Shown here piece by piece: positions 34,257-44,591 of a stretch of DNA of 64,000 bases. Positions within the stretch are counted from its first letter, which is position 1. The number at the start of each line of letters is the position of its first letter. Source of the DNA: Sphaerulina vaccinii. Lineage: Eukaryota > Ascomycota > Dothideomycetes > Mycosphaerellales > Mycosphaerellaceae. The notes beneath the pieces are model-generated. The model worked only from the letters and a program-made list of their open reading frames with translations, had not been told where the DNA came from and ran no database searches. A program made the translations under genes and the position numbers. The stretch covers positions 992,001 through 1,056,000 of the forward strand of contig JAKUDP010000012.1 in assembly GCA_022570795.1 (NCBI GenBank), in the 5' to 3' direction.

Positions 34257-35474
34257 TCAAGCGAACCCAGCATGCTCTGACACCTCGTTGAAGCGCCAAA
34301 GACCAGCATCTTCTGCAGCCTTGCGGACGCTGTCAACTTCAGTGAGGCTGACAGCTCGGTTGATGTCCTGATAACGAATCTCTTTCTTCGCCTTCTCCTC
34401 AGCGGGAATGCCATCTGGCTCGACTATGACAGCTGCCACATCTTTGGCCTTGCTGCTCGTTGTCCGCCTGCCTTTTCCCACGTGTGCGCGAGGATGGTAC
34501 TGCTCCATGATATGGACATACAAGTCCTTGCTCACGTTCTCGGCCAGCCATTGCACGATCTGCTTTCCCTCGTCCTCGAGTCCGGGCATCACTAGATGCC
34601 TCAAAAGGACTCCCTTCTTGGCTAATCCGTCGGCTGTGAAGGACAGATCCCCTACTTGAGAATGCATCTTCTTGATAGACTCCATCGCAGTCTCACGGTA
34701 GTTCTCGGCTTTGAGGAGGCGTTTGGCGCTTTCGGATGTCCACACCTTGAAGTCAGCCAAGTAGATGTCTACTAGACCATCCATAAGTTCAAGGCTGTCC
34801 AGAGAATCGAAGCTGGAAGTGTTGTAGACAATCGGCGCGCTCAGACCTAAGGTCTTCGCGTGAAGTATGGCCAATGCGACCTGCGGTACAACGTGCTCTG
34901 GCGTCACAAAATTGATGTTGTGTACGTTACCCACCTACAGCATCTTGTCAGTACTTCCACATATCGCACCCTCACTCCCTACCTCCTGAAGCTTGAACAG
35001 CCATTCGCCGAGCTGCTCTGGTGTCAGGTCAAAGCCGTTCTTCTGATGCGCGATGTCATGGTTCTGGCAGAAGACACCTGCCTCAACTCAGCCCAGTTCT
35101 GTATCACCTTGAGGCTGGCTGATCATACATCTTAAATTGCATCCACTGAAGAAGACGCTGCCGCTGCCATTGCGGCCAGAGATACACGGCTCTTCTGCGA
35201 AGTGGGGAGCTATGGTATTGACAACCACATTCGCTCCAATGAGGCAGGTTCCAGTCTTCTCGAAGCGGTTTACTCCGCACAGACGAGGGCAGAGATTGCA
35301 TTCCCGCAAGTGAGCATAGGCCAGAGAGCGCTTCTTCGCTTCCTGTACCGACGTGAGGAGTTGATAGCGCGGTATGTATTCGTCAAGCAAATATGGTCCC
35401 GAGATTGAGCTCCTGTGGCGAATCGATGTCCGGAATGCCGTGCGCAGAGGCTGCACTCTCGGCCTCAATATCAT
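34257..35474 (-). CDS. radical SAM protein, PflA/PflX-like (COG1313 type), probable mitochondrial
   Basis: Model: exons 35474-35129, 35077-34983 and 34934-34257 (introns of 51 and 48 bp), giving 372 residues. The first intron lies inside the 4Fe-4S motif; splicing gives GCNLRCVFCQNHDI, with CxxxCxxC binding the cluster that cleaves S-adenosylmethionine. An N-terminal Cys group (CNLCPRLCGVNR...GTC) is typical of the PflX-like branch. Downstream are NVHNINFVTPEHVVPQV and LVDIYLADFKVW. The start at 35474 gives an Arg-rich, acid-free presequence (MILRPRVQPLRTAFRTSIRHR), suggesting mitochondrial import. Bacterial relatives include pyruvate formate-lyase activases, but no such lyase is known from most ascomycetes, so the target is unknown. 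It is divergent from NBP35, 210 bp apart. Confidence 0.85.
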
Positions 35475-35684
35475 CTTCGCGACTCCCTCGACATTGAATG
35501 GCAGTGTACAGAGTATTGAGATGTTGGAGACGATGGTGAAAGTATCGACCGAGAAACAGCAGCGGAGTGCGGGCCGTTCGTGCGCCACTCAAGGAAGTTG
35601 CATTAATCAGCATTATGACATACATTTCACGATGTTCTTCTGCTTCTGAACTTCAGACATCATACCAGTCAACACCAGTATACC
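35475..35684. promoter_or_regulatory. shared divergent promoter, radical SAM gene / NBP35
   Basis: Only 210 bp separate the two start codons, so the genes probably share regulatory sites. Both products are iron-sulfur proteins, which makes co-expression plausible. No specific element, such as a GATA iron-response site, is claimed. Confidence 0.5.
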
Positions 35685-36716
35685 ATGGCGCCGTCTCTGG
35701 AAGAGCCTGTACAGTCTGTGGACACAGCCGTCGACGAGGCACTAAGCTCAAAGCCAACACTCATCGCCGCCGAACCAGAAAACTGCCCTGGACCGGAAGG
35801 CGAACAAGCAGGCAAAGCAGACGCCTGTGCAGGATGTCCCAATCAGCAGATCTGCGCATCAGCGCCCAAAGGACCAGATCCAGATATCCCGATCATAACT
35901 GAACGGTTGTCTGGAGTCAAACACAAGATTCTCATCCTGTCCGGCAAAGGTGGCGTAGGAAAGTCCACCTTCACTACTATGCTCGCTCATGCTTTCGCTT
36001 CGAATCCTGATAACACCGTCGGAGTCATGGATACTGATATCTGTGGACCTTCGATACCCAAGATGATGGGTGTTGAAGATCAGAAGATTCATGTTGCAAA
36101 CACTGGATGGGAACCAATCTGGGTGACTGACAATCTCGGAGCCATGTCGATTCAATTCATGCTGCCAAATCGAGACGATGCTGTGATCTGGAGGGGACCG
36201 AAAAAGAACGGCTTGATTAAGCAGTTCTTGAAGGATGTAGAGTGGGGAGAAATGGACTACTTGCTTGTCGATACGCCGCCGGGAACAAGTGACGAGCATC
36301 TATCTGTGAACAGCTACCTCAAAGAAAGTGGTGTTGATGGAGCAGTCTTGGTAACTACACCACAAGAAGTGTCATTGCTGGATGTCAGGAAGGAGATCGA
36401 CTTCTGCAGAAAGGCTGGTATCCGAGTGCTTGGTTTGGTTGAGAATATGAGTGGATTCGTGTGTCCGAAGTGTACGCATCAGTCGGAGATATTCAGAGCG
36501 ACTACTGGAGGTGGCAGACGACTGGCGAAGGAGACTGGCGTACCTTTCCTAGGAGCTGTGCCGCTGGACCCTAGAATTGGCATGGCTTGCGACTATGGAG
36601 AGAGCTTCTTTGACAACTATGGAGACTCACCCGCATGCAAGGCTTTGATCGACGTGGTTAGAGGTGTCGCGAAGGAGGTCGGAGAGAATCCAGATGATGT
36701 GCTGCCGGATGAGTGA
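35685..36716 (+). CDS. NBP35: cytosolic Fe-S cluster assembly scaffold Nbp35
   Basis: A complete intronless 343-residue P-loop NTPase of the Mrp/Nbp35 family. With Cfd1 it assembles 4Fe-4S clusters for cytosolic and nuclear proteins. The N-terminal ferredoxin-like motif fits C-x13-C-x2-C-x5-C exactly (NCPG...ACAGCPNQQIC). The deviant Walker A is GKGGVGKST, followed by DTDICGPSIPKMMG and DTPPGTSDEH. The bridging-cluster motif FVCPKC supplies the C-terminal CxxC shared between subunits. Presence of the N-terminal cysteines separates it from Cfd1. Substrates made with its help would include Rad3-type helicases and replicative DNA polymerases. Confidence 0.96.
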   Translation: MAPSLEEPVQSVDTAVDEALSSKPTLIAAEPENCPGPEGEQAGKADACAGCPNQQICASAPKGPDPDIPIITERLSGVKHKILILSGKGGVGKSTFTTMLAHAFASNPDNTVGVMDTDICGPSIPKMMGVEDQKIHVANTGWEPIWVTDNLGAMSIQFMLPNRDDAVIWRGPKKNGLIKQFLKDVEWGEMDYLLVDTPPGTSDEHLSVNSYLKESGVDGAVLVTTPQEVSLLDVRKEIDFCRKAGIRVLGLVENMSGFVCPKCTHQSEIFRATTGGGRRLAKETGVPFLGAVPLDPRIGMACDYGESFFDNYGDSPACKALIDVVRGVAKEVGENPDDVLPDE

Positions 36717-37773
36717 GCGCTGTGTTGTAGGAGCCGCAGCCGCACTGATCTTGGCATCTGGTCCTGCTTCACTATGTTCACTTCACCCCAGCGCAGGATC
36801 GCCAAGAATACCCCTGCAACTCGATAGTCACCTTGCTACTATGGCATCTGGAACGCGAGCTGGTCACGAGAATATCCTCGTGTGGAAAGCGCTATGTGCC
36901 CAAGCACTAGCGTGCATTTTTCGAGTCGGGCTAGAACATTGCAGCAGCACTACACGATGTGTTTCTACTGGCCTGTGATTGCTGACAGATGCCACTCTTC
37001 AGACATTAAAGGGTCTGGCCCTCTGGCTACCCACTGTTTGCTAAAACTAGCGACCTCATTCCCAAGCTCAAACTCAAAACTGGACGCGCGTCGTGAGAAC
37101 TCCTGCATATCCTTCAGATGCGCCAGGCGAAGACTTAATGTCAAGCTGAGCAAACTTCATCGAGCGCATCTCGCGCTCTCTGCGCTTCGCAGCATCCCAT
37201 CCTGTTCTGACAGACTACGCGACCTTACAACATCGGAGGTATCAATGGAAGCACTTTCGCGTCTGCAGGAGATTAGTTCACTCTCCTCCACTTCTTTCCG
37301 CCTGCATGAGTAGCACATTGCTCTCTATGCACACGAGAAGCCCTTCGTACTAGACTACGGCCACCATACCATAGAGCTTTAGCTAATGCAGCCTAGATTT
37401 ATCTTCTCCATCGTTCTTTGTTGCTTCTTGGCACTCGCGTCCAAGAATAGTGTTCGAGACTGCGTTCAGTCGACCACGGCTTTGTTCATGATGCTCGACA
37501 ATCTGCTTTCGAACATAGATTCTACACCATGTGCCCAGGAGACGACAATGCTGTACCGTACTTCTGGTCGACTATAGCCAGCGAACTGTATACGCTCCAC
37601 TTCACGAAGCTCTCAGCTTGTGTTAACATATCGACGCCTGAGCTCACTCTGCACGCTCACCACATTCCACGCGATTACTGGACGACCTAGGTCTCTCAGA
37701 TTTCCGATTCTCGAACGAGAAAGTACACTTTTTATACGACAATAACAAATATACTATACCAGTAGACGGCATC
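36717..37773. other. 1.06-kb spacer
   Basis: Between NBP35 and the GH43 gene. It contains one possible tiny secreted ORF (listed) and no other supportable feature. Confidence 0.35.
37386..37577 (+). CDS. possible 63-residue secreted peptide
   Basis: A short frame starting with a signal-peptide-like MQPRFIFSIVLCCFLALASK, followed by ~43 residues with two further cysteines and no recognisable motif. It sits just upstream of a secreted GH43 gene. It could be chance, since hydrophobic starts are easy to generate. Transcript support would decide. Confidence 0.22.
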   Translation: MQPRFIFSIVLCCFLALASKNSVRDCVQSTTALFMMLDNLLSNIDSTPCAQETTMLYRTSGRL

Positions 37774-38853
37774 ATGTTCCTCAAGTCTGCCTTGTGCTCG
37801 CTGCTGAGTGCATCACTCGTGGTCAGCTCAAGCAATGCCAAGCCCACTACGAACGGCCCTCTCTCCAAGAGAGGTCTCGCAGTACCTATCATGGGTGGCG
37901 CGAACTTTCCCGACCCTGTAAGTCAACCCAGGTGAAGTGAAAAACCACGATCGCCAAGACACTAACCACAATCCTAGGCCGTGATCAAGGTGACCGGCTC
38001 AGGCTGGCATCTCTTTAGCACCAACGCCAAAATCGACGGTAAATGGATCCACGTGCAACGAGCCATAACGACCGACTGGAAGACTTTCACCCTCCGTAGA
38101 GGAGTCGACGCCCTGCCCAATCTTCCTTCCTGGGTTGACAAGAATCCCCGAGTCTGGGCACCCGACGTGTCACAGCTCCCAGATGGCACCTTCATAATGT
38201 ACTACACAGCAGCCACAAAGGCTTCACCAAACAAACATTGCCTATCATTCGCCACCGCAAAGAAGATCTCCGATCCATTTGTCGACAACAGTTCCGCTCC
38301 TTGGATTTGTCCAGGCGGAGGAGGAGCAATTGACATTGCTGGATATACCGATGACAATAACGGCGGTCGTCGCTACGTCGTCTACAAAATCGACGGCAAT
38401 TCCATCGGCCACGGCGGCGCATGCGGAAACACCGTAAAACCCATCGTTCCAACACCAATCATGATCCAAGAAGTCAACAAGCAAGACGGACATACCAAAA
38501 TCGGTTCTCCCACAACTATCCTCACTAATATCGCCAGTGACGGACCATACGTCGAAGCCCCAGCTCTCACGTTCCTCAATGGGAAATATACGTTATTCTT
38601 CAGCACCAATTGTTATATGGGTAACAAATACGATGTACAATACGCTACAGCTTCGAATATTCTGGGTCCTTATACGAGAAAAGGTCAGGTGTTGAGGACT
38701 AATGGACCTTTTGGTTTGACCGCGCCTGGGGGTTTGGATGTGGCGATTAATGGCGAGAAAGTTATTTGGCATGCTAAACATAATCCGACGAGGCCGGCTT
38801 ATGTTGGGACTTTGAAGGTTGCGGGGGATGGGAAGGTTAGTGTTGTTTTGTGA
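37774..38853 (+). CDS. secreted glycoside hydrolase family 43 (arabinanase/arabinofuranosidase-like)
   Basis: Model: exons 37774-37917 and 37978-38853 (intron of 60 bp), giving 339 residues. A signal peptide (about 1-22) is followed by a short pro-segment ending in LSKR, a Kex2-like site. The five-bladed beta-propeller catalytic set is visible: general base Asp in ANFPDPAVI (spliced), pKa-modulating Asp in GYTDDNNGGRRYVVYKIDG, and general acid Glu in DGPYVEAPALT. WAPDVSQLPDG and YTAA are typical GH43 blade motifs. The enzyme should cleave arabinan or arabinoxylan side chains of plant cell walls outside the cell. The exact linkage cannot be told. No carbohydrate-binding module is present. Confidence 0.9.
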
Positions 38854-38970
38854 TGAGTTAGACGAAAGATTTTCAGTTGTTATGTGTGTACAGATTGTGG
38901 ATTTCGAGAATTGGATATAGAGTCCTATAGAGCTTCTTGTACATTCATTCACTTCGTCTCACTTGTGGTC

Positions 38971-40245
38971 TCACCGATCCTCGATGATCGTACTCCAGAT
39001 CAACCTCGTGCGGATCAGCTTCCCAGTCAGACGTGACGTGACGCTCACGTAATCTGCATTGACCACGGGTTTGGGCTTCTTCGCAAGGAGCTCCACTTCA
39101 GTCGGATCTTCCTTCGAGGGGTCCGCGATCCATGCACTGCGGCCTCTGAACAACAGTCGTACAGCTCGACCGATTGCCTTGATGATATCCCAGGGAACGC
39201 ATATGTCCAAGATCGCCCACCAGAAGCCCAAGTAAGAGTCGCCTGCTGTGCGAGTTTCTGGCGTTATCTTATATTGTTTGTAATTGTATGCGAAGATGTG
39301 CATGATGGAATAGATCAACATCTCGAAGTTGAGGAGAACAATGGGCATGGAGACTTTGATCTCGCTATAAGCGTATAGCTCGGTTGGCTGTACTGCGCCA
39401 ACATATTTCGAGGTCAGTACGGTCCAAAGTAAGTCCTGCCAGAAGGTAACGTATACGACGAGCATGACACAGACGAGCTGAAGCTTCGCCGTCTTGTGCT
39501 GCTTCTTCAGCTCGGGGCCCAAAGAGTGCCAGTTCGACATCAGAGAGTATTTGGCAATCGTGACAGAAATTGACTCGAAGACTAGAAGCCAGATATGCCC
39601 AAATGCTGGGCTTATGGGACCATCGCAATATTCGTCCAAGGCCTCCAGTGTTGTTGCAGCAAGGCCTAGCGATACCTTGAACAGGCAGTACTGGAAGACT
39701 CCGATCCAGAGGATGTTGATCCACACTATGCCGGAACCAGGAGGGCCAAATATGCCGTTGTTACCACCAGTGCAAGGCCTGATCCAAGATAGCGGCCAGG
39801 GCCACGCTTTGGGCTGGAAGCTGGCGAAGTATAGTTTCTGATCGCGGAGAGTGGGTGCAGCATGATAGTGTAAAGAAACTCGCTATCACGAACGCTTCGT
39901 ACAGATTCCAGCCAAGCTCGAAGTAGACTTTGTGACGATAGTAGAGAATCCCGAGGAAGGAGGCGATCGTGTAGACTGGTATCACGAACAAGATCCGTAC
40001 AATGCTTTAGACAGGTGTCAGCTGGTGATCAGTGCGAAGCGTGGTGAGACTCACTGTCTCTGTTCTGCAGGTTTGGAATAGTACCACGCATGCAGCAGCA
40101 TAAGCCAGATGGAAATAATGAGTGACGGAACTGCGAAGCACATTCTCAAGAGAAGGAGAAGGTGATGCATGGTGATCCCGATTGAGAGCGGTACTTCAAC
40201 AATGCGGGCATCCTCGAGGGTCGAGTTGCAGATAGCGATAGCCAT
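38971..40245 (-). CDS. OSTalpha/TMEM184 (DUF300) membrane protein with apparent frameshift
   Basis: Exon 1 is 40245-40055; after a 50-bp intron, coding resumes at 40004. The protein begins with a short Asn-glycosylated tail and TM helices, then splices into RHIVRILFVIPVYTIASFLG and YEAFVIASFFTL, textbook DUF300 blocks. The continuation (HYHAAPTLRDQKLYFASFQP, then WINILWIGVFQYC to the stop at 38971) is one frame over; the switch lies at about 39861-39876. Total homology spans ~400 residues with seven predicted helices, so this was a full gene. A 52-bp GT...AG segment could formally be spliced to restore frame but would remove conserved sequence. The locus is either a pseudogene, an allele with an indel, or carries a sequencing error. 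Relatives act as solute transporters or vacuolar/membrane proteins. Confidence 0.7.
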
Positions 40246-41164
40246 AGCTGCTGATGCACGTCGGGATCGCGTAGTGCCGGCAAGACGTGTGTTGGGGATA
40301 GTGATGAGTGAAGTCTTGATGCTGAAGCTTCGCTGTGCTTAAGATGACTCAAGCTCATCGCAAGGCTGGGTGCACGCTTTTCAAGGCTGGCGGGTGCATG
40401 TGGATATGGTGCTCGGCCATCTAGCTAGACGCCACATCGCCCGATATAGCAGGTCTCGCATGCAGCACAGCCTGATTCTCGACACAGCGACTACCCTGCC
40501 ATAGAACCTTTATTCCAAGGTGCGCAGATGCGAGGAAGCGGAACTGAAGTGAGAAATTGTCGTTCTCGGATACTCTGGCCTCTGGACAGCTTTGCGCAAT
40601 GCAGGCTTTGGCGGAGCCTCGATCTTGATCTGAGTAACGCAACGCTGAGCCGCCAGCCTGATCACACTGCAGCACATAGCAGCCTATCAGATGCCGTTAC
40701 CGCGTGTAGCTGCGCGCCTGCCGTGTGTGGTCATGTCTCGGCTTGAGCCTCATAGTGACACTGACGGCTCAGGTATTTAGTCTGGGTGGTGATGTTTGCG
40801 ACTTGTCACCATTCGTTGAAGTCCAAAGTCCAGGACTGGTCGCAAGTGATTGGAGGAAGAAGTCGTCCCTTTCGTCGATAGGACGGTACTCCAAGTTATC
40901 GGAGTGAATCGGCTCTGCTATTGTAAGCGCTATAATGAGATGCTGTTGGTGAAGAAGATAGGAACGTGAAGGAGAAGCACTTTACGCGACTATACGCGCC
41001 AAGCTTTCAACGCGTGCTGGTCGTGGTTTCCTTGACAACGATTCGAGAAGCACAGACGCTTTCTCGCTCCTTCCATTAACGTCACTTCCAATTCCAATCT
41101 CACATGTGTCACATCCACCAACACCCAACGACATACAAACATACCACAGCATAAGGTAGTCAAT
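40246..41164. other. 0.9-kb divergent spacer
   Basis: Between the DUF300 gene and the polymerase delta subunit gene, both pointing outward. No supportable gene. The final 160 bp before 41165 are AC-rich, as in a 5' UTR. Confidence 0.35.
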
Positions 41165-41851
41165 ATGCCTCCCAAACGCACCAGAACATCGACTCCGCGC
41201 AGTGCCTCGCAACAACAGACACTCTCCTTCCACGGCAAAAACAACAAAGTCACCAAATCACAGTCCCCTCGCACAGCCGCCAAGAACAGCTCAAAGAAGG
41301 ATCCAGCACTGCTCGAAAGCCTCGTTGCTCCGGAAGCGCAAGATGTCAAAGTCGAGGACCCTTCTCCAGATCTCGAAGAGCCCACGACAGCAGAAGCCGC
41401 AATAGCAGAACAAGCATCATCCGAAGCTTCCCACCTCTCAACAGTCGAAGACGTCCTAGGCGGTCGCGCAACGGAGTCCACAGTCGGCGCAGCAGGTGGC
41501 CCTTCCAACGACGGCTGGCTTGGAGATGAGGAGTCACGAGCACGTAAGCTGCCGCAGACACAGATCAATAGGTACTGGAGAGCCAAGGAGCAAGAGCGCA
41601 AGGCTCCGAGAGTCCACCAAGGAGATCTGACCGTTCATGAGAAGATTCTGAGAGAGTGGGATATGCAGAGTTCTTATGGACCTTGTATTGGCATAGCACG
41701 TCTAAAGAGGTGGAAGAGAGCCAACACACTGGGACTGGAGCCGCCGATTGAGGTTTTGGCTGTTCTGTTGAGGGAGATGGATGACGGGGTCACGAAGAGT
41801 CAGAGGGCGCATGTGGATGAGTTGATGAATTCGAGGTTTATTGAGACTTGA
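41165..41851 (+). CDS. cdm1: DNA polymerase delta small subunit (POLD4/Cdm1)
   Basis: A 228-residue single-exon protein. Residues 1-40 are basic and hold a PCNA-binding-like box, QQQTLSFHG (QxxLxF). The middle (~45-150) is acidic, Ser/Ala-rich and disordered. The conserved POLD4 block lies near the C-terminus: HEKILREWDMQSSYGPCIG, then RLKRWKRANTLGLEPP and EVLAVLL. The subunit stabilises the polymerase delta complex and links it to PCNA at replication forks. It is longer than S. pombe Cdm1 because of the acidic insert. The start at the first ATG is supported by the basic N-terminus. Confidence 0.88.
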   Translation: MPPKRTRTSTPRSASQQQTLSFHGKNNKVTKSQSPRTAAKNSSKKDPALLESLVAPEAQDVKVEDPSPDLEEPTTAEAAIAEQASSEASHLSTVEDVLGGRATESTVGAAGGPSNDGWLGDEESRARKLPQTQINRYWRAKEQERKAPRVHQGDLTVHEKILREWDMQSSYGPCIGIARLKRWKRANTLGLEPPIEVLAVLLREMDDGVTKSQRAHVDELMNSRFIET

Positions 41852-42775
41852 GCTGGCATGAAAGCGGGCGAACGAAGGGTGGTGATGCTATGATGAGCGA
41901 GGACACGAAGATGGAGATTGATCATTCGGCTGACTTGTCTGTGGTCATTGCTCTGCAATACGAATGTACGACTACAGTAATATGAGCGTAACAGTAGCTC
42001 AATATACGTTGCCTTCCGGGCTGAAGAGTCTTTCTTTCCGCCAGCCATATCAAGTCGAAGCTCTCACCTCGGACATGTGAGCGGCACTAATCATCATAGT
42101 GCTAGGACCTTGCTGCATGACGAATGGCAGAAAATGATGCTAGCCACTCGCAAATGTGGCAAACACAGGAAGCTTGCCAGCTGTTCTAGACATACCCATA
42201 TCTGGAGACCGACTGAGCGTAAACCTAAGTTGTACTCTTGACCTTCAGCACATACACAGGGGCACATGATAAGCCGGTCCGAGTCTATACTGCGAGCAAG
42301 CTGAGTATGGCACTCCAGCAGCCAAGCCAAAGTTCAAGCAGCGAGACCTCTGGATGCCGATGGTATGTCCTGCCGTCCTTTTGTCAGGACCTGGTTTCGA
42401 TTCCCAACATACTGGAAGAAGAGGGCGATACTGCTTTGAGGGAACAGGCGTTGATTGTGGCCTCTCTATACCAACTTTTGGAGATTGAATGTAATTGATG
42501 GCTGGTTTCTTGGGTTGGTTATTACTTTGATGATATTGTGTTATCGCGCTTTTCGTCCTTTGCGAGAGCGAGGATCGGAAGTAGAAGTTGAGTCATCCTT
42601 TCGTGCGCTCGGTGGTAGAGGAGGAGGAGGAGGTAGAGTCCTTGTTCGATAAGGGATAGAGAGAAGTAGTCGTGTAGCTCCAGAAGTTGGAAGTTCGTGT
42701 TGCTGAGCATACATGCTCTTCCGGTGTCCATCCACGCTTTAACATAGGCAAAGCTGATTACAAAGAGAAGCGTTC
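41852..42775. other. 0.9-kb spacer
   Basis: Convergent 3' flanks of the polymerase delta subunit and RING genes. An 86-codon plus frame (42238-42498) is weakly protein-like but has no family. A T-loop-like string near 42392 was checked for a tRNA and rejected. Confidence 0.35.
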
Positions 42776-43615
42776 TCAAAAGTTCTTTCCATCCGAGAGC
42801 GATCCTTCGTCATCAGGGTATACAACGTTGCTGTAATCGCAGAAGTATCTTATGATTGGTAGTTCGGATTGGTCTGCCCGGATCTCCTCTGCCTTGAAAC
42901 AGTCAAAATCCCCAAAGTGCTTCTTGATAAGCTCGATAAGTTCGTCGTGAATTCGCAACCAGACCCTATCACAAGGTGGATCATACTGGCCGATGAACGA
43001 GTCTTCACCAGGTATGTGCACGGAGAACCAAGGCGGCGCATCAATCCCCACATCTGGATACCAGCCCTCGATCACCACATATGCGTTCAGCCGCTCCCAA
43101 GCCTCCGAGTGAAGCGCTTCTTGTCGGCGGGTCATATCCTCCTCCTTCCATCTCATGGTCGCTATGTCACTCCGACTCCGACGATCAAAGCGGCAGGGAA
43201 AGCGCGAATCTTGTGGCCACTCGTAAGGTGGTATACTGTGGTTTAGGTATTCTGGCTCCGGTGGTAGTAACGGTGAGCGGCACATGGCGCAGACCTTTGA
43301 TGAGGCTTCCCATGTCGTTTGGCAGTCTAAGCAGAACAGATGGCCGCATAGTGTTGAGGTTGGTCCACAGAGCGAATCGTAGAATGCCACGTAACATATT
43401 GGACATTCTTCCTGCCTTTCTTTGCGAAGCTTCGGGATGCGTCTTGCTGGAAGTCGTGATGAAGCGCTCTGATCTGCCGCCATGCTTGATGACGCTGTAT
43501 TTATCTTGTGTGTGCTGATATTACGATGTCTGTCGATGGTATCGTTGTGCTGTAGGTTCTTTACTGTAAGTGAGTTGTAGGGGAAGTCAAGTTTTGCAGC
43601 GAATTTCTTGTGCAT
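42776..43615 (-). CDS. RING-finger protein, probable E3 ubiquitin ligase
   Basis: A 279-residue single-exon protein. A C3HC4 RING lies at about residues 70-115: CPICYVAF, then STLCGHLFCLDC and CAMCR. It is followed by a ~160-residue region rich in Trp, Asp and Glu with no known domain (WERLNAYVVIEGWYPDVG, RVWLRIHDELIELI). Two starts are possible: 43615, used here, or the Met 44 codons on (43483), which removes a poorly structured leader; both have acceptable contexts. Small RING proteins of this layout are numerous in this fungal group. Partner and substrate are unknown. Confidence 0.75.
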   Translation of the reverse strand: MHKKFAAKLDFPYNSLTVKNLQHNDTIDRHRNISTHKINTASSSMAADQSASSRLPARRIPKLRKERQEECPICYVAFYDSLCGPTSTLCGHLFCLDCQTTWEASSKVCAMCRSPLLPPEPEYLNHSIPPYEWPQDSRFPCRFDRRSRSDIATMRWKEEDMTRRQEALHSEAWERLNAYVVIEGWYPDVGIDAPPWFSVHIPGEDSFIGQYDPPCDRVWLRIHDELIELIKKHFGDFDCFKAEEIRADQSELPIIRYFCDYSNVVYPDDEGSLSDGKNF

Positions 43616-44591
43616 GGTATCTTGGTACTGCTAGAACTATCCGGGAGTCATACTTGCAATGAACTTGGTGGTAGCTTTAGCATTTGACACGTGTCAAACC
43701 TGTGACAGCTCAATCAGATGTAGGGAGCACATCGCTAACGCAGTCTATAACAATGGAAAAGAGATAGACCAAGTACCATAACATGAGACCAAAGCAATGC
43801 TAATAGCAGCCTGAGCAGACAGATTGCGCCTTCCGGTTTCACCAACACTGATCGTCCAGACTAGTAGTGAGAGATGCGAGAGGCTCTCGAGTGTTGCAGT
43901 GGGAAGAGGTGGTCATGATGTGTAGAATGAAGACCGAAGGGGGAAGTGATGGACAGGAGGTATTTGACGCGTCGATATGTCTCGTTTCGCATTCTCGTAC
44001 GCCGTTGATTACGAACAGCATCCGATCTCTTCTACAACTCTTTCCTCTCATTGTGATCAATTTCATCCAACTACTTATCACCGTCAACAACGCCATTGGT
44101 ATACCAGATCAAGCACCGCTCTGGAGCGGCTCGGGAACCAGTTCCCTGCATTTCGTGAGCTTAGAAGCCAGCTCGGTGAAGGACGCGTATGTCTCCAAGC
44201 GAAGATGCGCAACATTCGTTTCGAAACTCATCAGAACCAATTGCACAACTCATTCGCAAGCATCCTTGCCAACGATACTCGCTGGTGGTTGACAGTCTGC
44301 TGCAAGTTTCCGGTGTAATGACGACCACCGACTCTCAAGAGCCAGCTGGCGAGGAACAGTACCAAGAAGGCTTACGCGGTCTTCACTTCGCAATTTGATG
44401 TTATATCTGGAAATTGGGCTAAGAACTAGTGTTAGACGCTGAGCGTCGACGGTCATGTTGTTACAGGAATATTGCTGTCTGTTACGATCACATGTGTAAG
44501 GACGGATATCGGTCTCTTCAGCTCGGCCATGACAGCCTCTTTATGTCCCGTTCTCGGATCTGCTGTGGTGAAATCGACATCTGGAGCGGCT
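43616..44591. other. 1-kb spacer
   Basis: Upstream of the RING gene and downstream of the ankyrin gene. A plus frame of 113 codons (43977-44318) has a coding-like second half (ALERLGNQFPAFRELRSQLG) but no start signal or family; it could be a minor unrecognised gene. Nothing else was seen. Confidence 0.3.

Noticed and set aside
40990..41601. 203-codon minus frame over the polymerase delta subunit gene
   Set aside because: It is antisense to the acidic, low-complexity middle of the real gene; Leu/Ser/Arg-rich shadow composition.
42385..42415. T-loop-like string ggtttcgattccc, considered as part of a tRNA gene
   Set aside because: It has an extra T in the B-box, and no A-box or cloverleaf could be formed upstream.
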